DNA of 64,000 bases from positions 73,147,051 to 73,211,050 of the forward strand of contig NC_021672.1 of assembly GCF_000247815.1 (NCBI RefSeq). The letters are read 5' to 3'. Position numbers and translations under genes: made by a program. The DNA comes from Ficedula albicollis. Its lineage: Eukaryota > Chordata > Aves > Passeriformes > Muscicapidae. Positions within the stretch are counted from its first letter, which is position 1; each line of letters begins with the position of its first letter. Positions 40,301-52,100 of the stretch are shown here, in pieces. The notes beneath the pieces were generated by a model. The model ran no database searches, was not told where the DNA came from, and saw only the letters and a program-made list of their open reading frames with translations.

Positions 40301-42467
40301 AGTTGCCTGAGAGGTTTTTTTTCCCTTTTTGTTTTTTTTTTAGCCTCTGGGACCGGAGTACCATGACTGAGGTGAAGTCACTAAATGTGGCAATGTCAGT
40401 GAGCAGCATGGAGTATGTTCCAGAAGGACAGATACTGGTCATAACCTATGGGAAGACTATTGCTTTTCATAGTGCAGAAACGTGAGTGCACAGCTCCAGT
40501 TTTCACTGGTGGCCTCTTGTGGGTAAAAACTGGCTGTACAGGGCCAGAATCACCAAGTTGTCAAAATTGGCATCTCTGTGATGTTTCAAGAAAGGAAGTT
40601 ACATGCTTAAACATATTCCAGGAAGTAGTTCTGTATGTGTGAGCTTTTGTTTTGCTTATTCTAAACTCTTTTCTAACTTGACAAGCATGATTTGCAAGTA
40701 TCAAAATTCATTTCAGAAACTCTGTGGGGTTGTGTTCTATTTCTGGCAAAAGCAGTTGAGATTAGTAGAATCACAGTTTTCTTTGCTCTCAGGATTTTTT
40801 TTGTAATATGAACTTTATTAACAAACTTTTCTCCCTCAGTCTAGAGCAGATTAAATCATTTGAAGCCCCTGCTACAATCAATTCTGCATCACTTCACCCT
40901 GCGAAAGAATGTTTGGTTGCAGGTGGTGAAGATTTTAAACTCTATAAATATGACTATAATACAGGAGAAGAATTAGGTATGTTTGTCTCCTATAATCATC
41001 AAGGTTTTCTGAAGTAGGTGTTAATAAAATAATGACCAGTAAATGAAACTGTTGTACTCAAATGAGGTTGTAGCATAGCATGCTGTGCAAGAGGATGATG
41101 AAAAGTATATAATAAGTGAAACATTTTTTGCTGTCTCAATGTACCTAATATTCTAGAACTAATTAAAACATCCGTTCAGCAATTCTGCACCTATTTTAAA
41201 AAAATTCTCATTCTGTATTGCTATTTGTCATACCATTCATTAGATATGTCAGTTACAAGATTTTATGAAAAATATTACGTGTTGGCCAAATTTGTTTCAA
41301 AAAAAGCTTATTTCCTTACTGATCCAGTCCTCATTTAAAATTGTTTGTATCAGAAACTGATGGGTTTGTACTTAAATTTCAGTTGTTGGCTGAAATTTGC
41401 AATTGATGGTGTTGCCATGTTCCCTTCAGAATCTTACAAAGGGCACTTTGGCCCCATTCACTGCGTGCGATTTAGCCCCGACGGAGAGTTATATGCAAGT
41501 GGCTCTGAGGATGGCACACTAAGGCTGTGGCAGACAACAGTAGGCAAAACCTATGGCCTTTGGAAGTGTGTAGTTCCTGGTAAGTGCCTACTTGGTCCTG
41601 GTGAAACTTGGCAACTCCTGTAACTCCTGTCTTCTGAGGGTTTCTGATCATCTCTGTTAGATTGAAAGATGTATTTGTGTAGCTGTCATGTAAGCAATTA
41701 AGAGCATACCAGTACGCTTTTTGAATATAAGCTTCGTGGATATTTAATCCAAGTGTCTGGTGTATTTTTATGTTAAAAGAGCAAGAAATATGTGATGCAA
41801 TTATAATTCTGAGAGAGGCTCTATAAAGTGTGGATGGTAGTTTTATTTTATATTGTACTCTGGTTCTTTCAGCTTGGGGAGAGCGAAGCAATAACTACAC
41901 GTGGATATTCATTAATAGAATTGCTTGCTCGAGTGTTTCTCCTCAGTGCTGAATTACATGGAAATTACTTTTTTTTCTTTTTAAATTAAGATGGATGGGT
42001 GGAACTGAAGGTATTGACTGTTTTTCTACTCCTTCTCTACAGAAGAGGAGAATGCAGAAGCAGCAAAAGCAAGGACTACCCTTCCAGGAACTGCAGAGGA
42101 GGAAATAGGTAATGAGCTGAATTGTCAGCTTCAACTGCTTCAGTGTTAAAAGATAGTCAAGGTGATAGCATTCCTTAGTATGGAAGAAGTACTTTCTCTC
42201 AAGTGCTTACTTGTATTTTTCACTCTTTTCAAAAAAGATCTTTGAATGCATTTGGCTGACATTGATTATGTGGTAGGTGTCAGGCAGAACAGATGGGGTA
42301 GAACAGCTGTATCAGGTTGAATGGGGAAACAAACTGAACTGGTCTCTTGCTTTGGTTTATATATCTAAAGTGAAATTAAATAACACCCTTTTTATTTAGT
42401 TGCAGAAGAGATTGCCTCTGAAAACTCAGATACAGTGTACAGCTCAACTCCTGAAGTGAAAGCCTGA
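37253..42467 (+). CDS. STRAP: STRAP, serine/threonine kinase receptor-associated WD40 protein (exons 2-10)
   Basis: STRAP (unrip) is a WD40 adaptor in the cytoplasm and nucleus. It takes part in SMN-complex assembly of snRNPs, binds TGF-beta receptors with SMAD7, and affects translation. Nine coding exons are visible: 37253-37388, 38114-38195, 38529-38601, 39281-39377, 40344-40481, 40840-40976, 41430-41579, 42043-42108, 42400-42467. All have AG/GT borders and agreeing phases; together they give 947 nt. Adding a first exon of about 112 nt, as in human, gives about 352 residues (human 350). Recognisable stretches are [38 protein letters not shown] and [19 protein letters not shown], i.e. blades of a seven-repeat propeller. 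The acidic C-terminal tail (exons 9-10) diverges most from human. Exon 1 is missing, probably in the N gap at 35973-36298. The 3' part of exon 3 is duplicated downstream. Confidence 0.97.
38114..38195 (+). CDS. STRAP: STRAP exon 3
   Basis: Encodes [18 protein letters not shown] and then IVKSVDFTQ, closing one WD blade. It ends in phase 0 at CACAG|GTATGAG. The last 28 exon bases and the donor are copied again 88 bases downstream. Confidence 0.95.
38168..38341 (+). repeat. 86-bp tandem duplication of STRAP exon 3 end and splice donor
   Basis: 38168-38253 holds the last 28 bases of exon 3 plus the start of intron 3; 38256-38341 repeats it with about five substitutions. The second copy keeps ACACAG|GTACGAG, an intact donor, but has no acceptor. 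If the downstream donor were used, exon 3 would be extended by 88 nt and read CAG GTA TGA, an immediate in-frame stop. Confidence 0.93.
38529..38601 (+). CDS. STRAP: STRAP exon 4
   Basis: Starts after TGTTTCAG and encodes [19 protein letters not shown] through SKPEA. The donor is GCAG|GTGAGT. Confidence 0.95.
38702..38915 (-). mobile_element. CR1 LINE 3' fragment with internal duplication
   Basis: In STRAP intron 4, CAGAATTGCTTGGGTTGGAA, AGGTCACGTGGTTCCAAACC and CCTGGTCTTGAACACTTCCA match the 3' region of CR1 retrotransposons read on the complementary strand. The first 73 bases are present twice (38702-38774 and 38775-38848, with few differences). It is 5'-truncated, as CR1 copies usually are, and has no coding capacity. 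Confidence 0.85.
39281..39377 (+). CDS. STRAP: STRAP exon 5
   Basis: Starts after TTGTTTTAAG and encodes [17 protein letters not shown] to SADDKTVR. The splice falls inside the Arg codon at CG|GTAAG. Confidence 0.95.
39801..39901. repeat. 50-bp tandem duplication in STRAP intron 5
   Basis: 39801-39850 and 39852-39901 repeat AGCTAATGAATAAAG to GTTTAATTTCT with two substitutions (AGCAGC versus AGTAAC). Confidence 0.92.
40344..40481 (+). CDS. STRAP: STRAP exon 6
   Basis: The acceptor is a long T tract plus TAG. Encodes [20 protein letters not shown] and onward to [12 protein letters not shown]. The donor is AAAC|GTGAGT. Confidence 0.95.
40840..40976 (+). CDS. STRAP: STRAP exon 7
   Basis: Starts after CTCCCTCAG and encodes [20 protein letters not shown] to [11 protein letters not shown]. 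The donor is TTAG|GTATGT. Confidence 0.95.
41430..41579 (+). CDS. STRAP: STRAP exon 8
   Basis: Starts after TCCCTTCAG and encodes [15 protein letters not shown], then [19 protein letters not shown], the clearest WD blade, and [11 protein letters not shown]. The donor is CCTG|GTAAGT. Confidence 0.96.
42043..42108 (+). CDS. STRAP: STRAP exon 9
   Basis: Starts after CCTTCTCTACAG and encodes an acidic, Ala/Glu-rich linker, [20 protein letters not shown], which has drifted from the human sequence although its length is similar. The donor is ATAG|GTAATG. Confidence 0.9.
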   Translation, partial: KRRMQKQQKQGLPFQELQRRK

Positions 42468-42960
42468 TTCCTGCAGCTGTTACATGGCACATGGACATGC
42501 GAGACTAAATCAAGTGACAGTGACAGACAGCAGCCTTGCAGAGAGCGCTCCCTGCGTGGGGCAAAGATGGGCAGTAATTGATGAGAGTGCGGTGGAACTG
42601 GCTGGGTGTTGTCTGTAAGAGAACTGAGCATCCAAATAAAAACCCAAAAGACAAGTAGTAGAGTTCTGCTGGCTTTGTGGCATAACTGCCTACTGTCTTT
42701 TCAAAGAAGTGTGCAAGCCAAGATCCAGTCTCTCCAATCTCAATTAGACTCATTGTAGTGTGTTTTCATTATTACGAAGAAGAGATACAATGGCTTTTAC
42801 CTTTTTTTTTTCTTGAAAGTTGGAAAAATTGGCTCTAGTTGAAAAGAAGGGATTATGTACTTAAAAAGTATTTGGTTGGGGTTTTGTTTCGTTGTATGCT
42901 GCTTCTGAATGTTTAACTGTTTTCAGTTGTCTAAATAAAATGCCTCTCCAAACTCGTACG
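42400..42960 (+). CDS. STRAP: STRAP exon 10: C-terminus, stop and 3' UTR
   Basis: Coding part 42400-42467 starts after TTTATTTAG and encodes [20 protein letters not shown], ending KA then TGA. The remainder is 3' UTR up to the likely cleavage region after the distal poly-A signal. The end coordinate is approximate. Confidence 0.9.
42635..42640 (+). terminator. STRAP proximal poly-A signal
   Basis: AATAAA, 168 bases after the stop codon. Use would give a short 3' UTR. Confidence 0.5.
42934..42939 (+). terminator. STRAP distal poly-A signal
   Basis: AATAAA about 470 bases after the stop, followed by GT-rich sequence. The resulting 3' UTR length suits a vertebrate STRAP mRNA. Confidence 0.55.
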
Positions 42961-42964
42961 TTAC

Positions 42965-44575
42965 TTCTGAGCGTTGGGTTCATGACATGGAAAAGCATTA
43001 ATCACGTAATCCTTGGCATCTTGGGTTTGTACTGTAGAGAGAGAAAGCAGAAGAATGTTTTAGTGTTGGTACAGAGGGTGGCAAGTTCTTTGATCTGTAA
43101 GCTTTGTATCTTTTTTATTCTTTAAAGTTTGAATGTAAACATGAGTCTTTAAAAGGAGAAACAGTGAAAATTCCTAAATTAAACGTGCTGCCTGAAGTAT
43201 TTGCTTGTACATGAAAATATCAGAGGCTGGCTGCAAATCTGTGTAAAGCTTGGGTTTAGTCCTCCAGACTGGATAAAAAAGTTACCCTTTCAAGGTTATA
43301 AATCGTATTTTCTTCATTAAAGAAAATAATTGCCATTCTTCCACTTGTCATTTCCTTTAATGTTATGCTGAAAGCTTTACATAATGCATCTGTGTGGTAA
43401 GAAGAAAGAGATGTTTATTCACACACATTTTTATTTTTACATATTCCTACTTTCCTTACTGTCCTGTTTTTGCAGACTATATCTATTTGCAATTACCTAT
43501 TTGAATTTTACTCTAAAACCAAGCAACTCTGATTTACAGCTAAATGGTTCAGTCTTGCTAATTCCACTAAGGCTCCATACTTAGTACTTGAGCATAAAAA
43601 TTTTATTTTACAAATTGGATGCATTTAAAATGAGGAACTTAGAACACCTCACCTCATGGTGAAACTTGTTGCGTGCTGTGGGTTTTATTCCAGATTTGCA
43701 GTAGGCTCTAAAGTATTTCATAGAAATGTCTGGAATAGAATTTCAGAATCATTTATCTGGGGGAAAAAAAACCCAAACCTTTGCCATCAAGTTGAGCTGT
43801 TAATCTAGTTGTTCTCAAGTTCACCAGAAAACCATGTCCCTCATTCTACATTTACAGCTTTTATGCTTTGGGATGCATAAAAGTGAAGCAGCTAATGGTC
43901 ATAAGAACCTAATATGTAGTAACAGCTATGGACATACTGGAAGAAATGAAAAAAACCCAACAAAACTAAAGTACTGTTACGAACAAGTGTTTGAAAAATC
44001 ACCAGTGAGGGTTATCAGCAAAACCTAGATTTAATATTAAGCAACATGACAACAAAGTTCACTGGGAGGATTCACTCTACTACTTACAGGACAGTTAAGG
44101 CATGCCAGGGAGAAACAAACAACAAAACCAAACAAAGTCCAGGAATCAAAACAGAAATTAACAGAGAACTCTCTAAAGGCATGTATGTGTGTAATGAGGG
44201 CAAGGATAAAAAAGGGCAAGGCCTAAAATCTTTAACTTCTACCTTAAACCTAACAGTTTTAGAGAGAAACAACACTTAATTTACGCCTAACTTAACTTAG
44301 AACTTTACTGTAACTATTTAACAGAGGAATGACACTTTATAGCATTTAACCTAATTTAGGATTGACCTTCGTTACAAGCCTTACATAGATATCCAAGGTA
44401 ACAGTGTTTCATCCCAGACAGAGGTAAGGCTGGCACTTTGTTTCAAAGTGTGGGAACAGCGACGTTATGCCATTCGGGCATAAAAAACAATTTCCAAGGC
44501 TGTTCTTAAGGAGAACAAGAGCTCGCTAGAGAGCAGCAGTTCCTGGAAGCAGACAGTGTCTGTGATGAGCTCAGG
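42965..44575. other. STRAP-DERA intergenic region
   Basis: AT-rich, with no exon, RNA gene or repeat family recognised. The two genes are in tandem with about 3.2 kb between the STRAP 3' end and DERA exon 1, half of it the C run. Confidence 0.6.
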
Positions 44576-44580
44576 AGGAG

Positions 44581-46165
<1,585 letters not shown>

Positions 46166-46196
46166 ATGGCGGGCCGGAACCCGGGCACCGAGCTGG
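46166..46196 (+). CDS. DERA: DERA exon 1 (coding part)
   Basis: Encodes MAGRNPGTEL plus the first base of a Glu codon; donor CTGG|GTAAGG. The N-terminus differs from human in sequence but has a similar length. Confidence 0.85.
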
Positions 46197-49100
46197 GTAA
46201 GGGCTTTCCCCGGGCCGCGCATCCCCCGGGCATCCCCCGGGCCGGGCGGTGCCTTAGCTCCGCCAAACAGCGCAAACGGGAGCAGCGCTGCGGGTCCCCT
46301 GGGTGCTCTGACACCGAACCGGGAGGAGGGCTTGCTGCTGCACGTTCTTAACCTTTTTTAACCTTTTTTGGACTGAGGGTTCCGAGCAGGGTCATAGGTT
46401 GGAGGGTAGCCCTGGTGCTGTCACAAAGAGATTAAAAACACTTAATCCGGTCTCTGATTTGCAAACTCGAGACTCCACCTGTTCTGCTCGTTCTCCTTGT
46501 TACTTGCTCTCTGAGGGTTTTCCAGGTGTTCCTGATCTCCAGCCCAAAAGGTGGCTGTGCTTCAGATAAGGCGGAGCACAGCCACGAAGGACTTTCCCTG
46601 CCTTGGCCCTTTCTCCTCTTGCTGGGGAAGGGGAAAGTGCTACGGCTTCCTCAGCGAAACCCATCTGCAGCAGGGGGATGACTTAAAGCAGTGACACTTT
46701 TAGTGTGCCTGTGTGGGGTGTGATAATTTTGTCACTGTGAGTAGTGACAGTGAAGTGGACGGGACACAGGGTGGAAGAGGGGGAGCAAAGGCCAGCTGCT
46801 GTGGAGCAGGTAGCTCTCAGAGCTGGCACAAGCAGAGTTCAGGACATTGTGGCATCACCTGCCTGTCATGGGGACAAGCACAGGCGCTTTTTGCAGAGCC
46901 AGAGTGCTGTTTAAATGGTTAGCCTGTGGATGGACAAGTGAGAGCTGTGTTTCCATTCACTGAAACTGTGGAACAGCTGAAACTCTGCAGCTTTCAAAAG
47001 TGAGCTAATTGCTCTCTGGTGTCCTTGTTCATGGGCTGCTTGTAGGGAGGTGAGTTTCAGCTGCAGCCATCTGAAGAGCTGAAACAAACATGAATAATGT
47101 AGTGACAAAAGTAATCTGTTGGGAAAAACAGCACCAAAGTCTGCACTCCAGCTGCTTTAAACTAGGTGTGTGCCATGCTCTTTCTTAGTAAATTCAAGCT
47201 TAAAATTAGTTGGTGTGTGGGGAATCCAGAAACTTGAAGGTGAGGTCGGCTCAGTTCTGATACTTGTTGCCATCCCTTGCCAGTTATCTTTGTATGGAGC
47301 AGTTGTGGTCAAAATGAGCTGGGTTAGATGTTCAGGACAGGTGTAGGAAAGGGAGTTGTGTGGCTGTGACCATGTTCCTGCCATTTGCTCTCCCACTAAA
47401 TCACTATCTGAAATACAGCAGCATACTTAGTACAGCACTTAACATAGCTCAGTGCAGTACCTTAGCTGGTAGCAGTACTCAGAAAGAACAGGGTAAATCC
47501 TTACCTTTGTCTTTCATGGTTCCTTCCAATACTCACTGCTTCTGTGACTTGGGCACTTGAGCTTTTGATGGTTCCACAAGCCTCTGCCAGCAGCTTTGAC
47601 AGTAATTCAGGTGATTTGCCCTGTTTCCCACACAGCTTTGTGTAGAATGATAGTTTTCTAACAGGGACATCTAGTGGTAAAAAAAATTTTACTTAAAAAT
47701 ATAACATTGGTGTCCTTTTCTGTGTCTGCTGTTTCTGTGCTTGCTGCATATTGTCATTATTGAAGCAGTAGGTCTCTGAAGTTGCCTTTAGAGAGGCTCT
47801 ATTTGTTTGTCACTGACAAGCCAAACTCTTCACAAATCTGTGCTTGCTGCATATTGTCATTATTGAAGCAGTAGGTCTCTGAAGTTGCCTTTAGAGAGGC
47901 TCTATTTGTTTGTCACTGACAAGCAAAACTCTTCACAAATCATAGCATGCAGCGCTTTCCTGTGTGAATTAAAAAAATAATAATACATTTTTGTTAAACT
48001 TCTGATTCTTCCCCCTGCCCCCCCAGTCTCCTTCTCTTGTACCCAGCACTGCACCTTAGTGGAAGAAAGTATTTCCTTGGAATTAAGAACAGGTGCATGT
48101 TAGATGAAAAGACTCTAATGTGCACAGCCAGAGGCTGTCCAGCCTCATACGCTGATATATTTGCCATCCAAAAATCATGTAAAGAATCTGGACAAAGAGC
48201 CTTCCCTTCCCTTCCCTTCCCTTCCCTTCCCTTCCCTTCCCTTCCCTTCCCTTCCCTTCCCTTCTCTTCCCTTCCCCCTGTATGTCTGGATATATATACA
48301 CACACATATATGTATGTATTCTGAGTAATAACTAATTAATTGCAGTTGTTTTGCAGTGTTCTTAGATTAAAAAAAACCAAAACATTATCTATCTGTGTTG
48401 CTCAGACTCTCTAGCTGAAGGGCCAAAAATACATTCATTATGTTTCAATTGATATTTTTAATTATAGTTGGTATTTCTGAGCCCTCTACATGTGAGAGCT
48501 AGCCTGGTGGTAAGTGGCATTTAGATAATGAAGTGTTACATCCCTTTTCAAGACAGCATAATTCTGTTCTAATATATTAATAGCTGGTTTTAGCCTGTAC
48601 TGTGGCTCTGGTTCTTCACTGTTCTAACACCTTTTGAATCTGCTGGGTAATTTTAATCATCTTTGAAGGATAAGTAGATGTCTTGGAAATAAGTAAGGCA
48701 CTGGGTGCAGCGACCAAATCAGTTCTTTTGGTGAGGGAAAGGCAGGCACAGATCAGGATTCACATGAATTTTCATTGCAACTGTTTTACTGTGGCCTTTG
48801 TGTGAGTACCAGAGTCCTGTTTTACTCGGGGTTGTAAGGAGTATCTGGGTGCTGATAACTTGGAGACTGAACTTCTGTCGCATAAAGGAAGACCCACATG
48901 AAATTAAGGATCTGTTGGTCCATATCAGGTGTCACTATGGAAAAATAGCCACGACTTGTGTCTTGACAAAGCTGGATAACCCCCAAATCTCTGAACAGCT
49001 TACACGGTGAGACAGCTGCAACAAGACCTGACCCCAAAGCCTTTTCTCTCCCTTCAGTGGCTTTGCTCAGTTCTGTGTGGCCAGCTGGGGTCAGCCTGTG

Positions 49101-52100
49101 GCCAGCTGAGCTCCTCATTTCTCCAGGAAGGGTCAGGACACGGTTCTTCTCCCAAAATAGCAGCTTTCAGCACTTCCCTTCCCCGTTTTGTCGTGTGCTC
49201 CTGGTAGGAGAGGAGCACACATGCTGTCCCTGGCACACAAAATGGAATAACCAGTTGAGGGGGGCAGCTTCTTTTGGGAACAGTGCTGCCTTTAAAATGC
49301 TTGTGAAACTACTGCCTCAGGCATTCTTGAGCTTTCTGTTTCACCATCTGAAGGGATGCCATCAACACGTTTTTTTAAAAGCTTCTGTAAAGCTTAGTCT
49401 GTTTTATGAGGGATGTGTTGGGAAGCTTAGATATTTATGTAATTATCCTAATGAAGTGGTTTTATTTATTGTTTTCTGAGGAAATGCTCAGTATTTTTAG
49501 ATTCGTGGTCTTCAAAGAGAGGAGATGAATTTCCTGTTAAGGAATTGAATATGATTTTTTCAAATGTCTTCAGAGAAAAAAGTAAACTAGAAGAGTGATT
49601 ACAGAATATTGACTAATTAGCTGTAGTGTAACTGCTTTAATTACTTTTATCCCTGAAGCCACATGACTGTGCAGATGACTAGCAGATGACTTATTTAAAA
49701 AAAAAAGAAAAAAAGACGTGTTCACACTGCAAGGTTAATGAGCCTAATTAAATATAGTTTTCCTTAGCCAGATACTAAATCATAAAGCTTGGGGGAGTGA
49801 GGGAGGGGGAGAATCCAAAGGCAGTTAGCTCTATTCCAAAAAATGGTTTTATTCTGATCTTTAATGAAAAAAAAATGAGAAAAGCTGGAATCGTGAGTGA
49901 TTTTTTGAATAAAGGCACTTGGATGTAAAGATTTGATGAGGCCTCACACGGCAAACTTTGAAAGTCTATTTAGAGACAATTATGCTGAGCCATATTTGTT
50001 TTCACTTACCCATTGCTTTAATTAATGTAGGAATGGGCTTGAATAAAAGGTCTGTGTTAGATGGAAGCCTCCATCTGCTGCTGCATATTACCAGAACCTT
50101 TGTCCTTCCTTGCAGTGCCATTTTTATTGCACCATTTTATTTCCTGTAGTAAGCTGCATGATGTGTCACATTAGTTTGTACAGAAAGGATGGAGCTCTGA
50201 TATTTTGTTAAATTATTCCTTTTTTTGAATTATTTTTTAAATTCTCTGCCTGTGCCGTGCACTGCGGTTTGAGTTCCCACACTCAAAAAAATAGTTGGAG
50301 ACGCACATTCTGTGTTCTTTCAGGGACTCTTGCATCCCATGCACAAAAATTAGACATTAGACATGACTGAGTTGCTTTGGGACTAGCCCTGAGCCACTGA
50401 AAACAGAGAGTAAAATGTGTCAGGCAGTGAAAAGGGCTTAAACCAATGGATTTTGTCGTATTTGCAAAGAAGGTGCAGTCAGCTCCTGCTGTTCAGCTGA
50501 TATTTGGTGATTTTCACAGAGAGACTTTGGGCAAAGCAAAAGTAGTAGCTCATTTCCACTTCCACTCTCCCTTCATACCTTTTCTCCCATTATGAATTGT
50601 CTTCTTTGTTTGGTTTTTTTTTTTTTTCTTTCTCCAAATAGTTTTATAGTTGATTATTTCCTTTAAGCTGATCTAGTGTGCAGGGCTGTACATCCTAAAA
50701 GGGTTTCTTAGACCTGAGTCAGGATGCTCAAGTATCAGGTGGGGCAGATACAGCAGCTGTATCAGACTGAATCAAACAATGACTAATGAAGAATTAACCT
50801 ACTCACGGGTGAAATCTGTGTCCTTTCATTTAAATTTTTGCCTCCAACTTGCATTTTCCCTAACAAACTGGACACTGTCTTCATATTCTCCCAAAGAATT
50901 GTTTTTGTAGATCATTTATTAGTTGGTTTAGTTGGTTGTCTTCAAAAATGTAGAAAGAATAGGTTAGAGGAGACGACTGAAAGGATCCTTATTAGGGAGG
51001 GAGAAGCTGAGTTCCTCATCTGAACTGCTTCCTCTGGTTTTATGGCATTTTCCAGAGGGGCTGAAAGGTCACTGTGCACCCAGGAGGGTTCAAAAGTTAT
51101 TATAATAAATGGGATTATGATTAAATGATGCTACCTCAGCACCTGGCATGTAACAGAAGAATCATAACACAGAGTTTGTGTCTCCCTCCTCTGTTTATTT
51201 ATTTATGTTTGGATTTCTCCCCCATGGACTTTGTCAAATATATCCTGTGTTCCTACTGATAAGCAACAAAGGAGGAGAGTTGCAGCTGTAGTTTTTGTAG
51301 CAATTTTCTTTGTCTACCAGCTTTTTTTTTTTTAAGTTTGAAACCTTTTTTTTTTTTTTTAATCAATGTGTTCAAGGGAAGTGCAATTTAACACCATAGT
51401 AAAGAAGATTCATAGAGTGACATGCTCTTAATAAATTCAGTCACCCAGAATTATTATCTCCTAGTATCTATGCCCATGTCCATATTCTGACCTTAACTGG
51501 TGATGATGTTTGATGATTGATGGTGGTGATTTGCTGATGATTGGTGGTTAATGATTGTTGATGTTATTTTCAGAGTGTTTTCATGGAATGCTTATATGAC
51601 TGGTATTTAGAAGAATTATTTATGTTTGGGATGTGAGAGATTTCAAAGATACTCCAATTTCTTTTTCCTGTGTACTTTCATGAACAGTCTGTGTTTGTTA
51701 ATATTAAGAATTACACTCTGGATTTACCATATTAAACAGAAATTTAAAGATTCAAGAGCTGAGCCCTCAGTTCTCCTTTACCAGTTCCCCTTTGTTAAGA
51801 AGTGGCCAATATTTGGTTCTGGCTCTAGACAGTTTCATTATTTTAGTACATGTGAGCATCTGCTGCTCCTTGGGAATTCTGGAATCTAGAAATAAGTCAT
51901 CAAGCAATGGCAGGAGGCTCTTTTGTAGGTTGTTGGTTTTTTTGTTTGGTTTTTTTTTTTCATGCTACATATAATGAACTTCTCAGTCCAGGGCTGGCAG
52001 CAGAGTGCCTCAGTCTCATCAGCACTCAGTTAATTCACTTGTAGTGGCACACAGAACATGCTGTGTGAAGAACCCAGTTCACAGATCATCCCCTAACAGA

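Larger units (their letters stand above)
46200..52060 (+). other. DERA intron 1
   Basis: About 6.1 kb between exon 1 and exon 2. Apart from the duplication at 47.7 kb and the TTCCC array at 48.2 kb, I see no recognisable exon, RNA gene or repeat family. Confidence 0.75.
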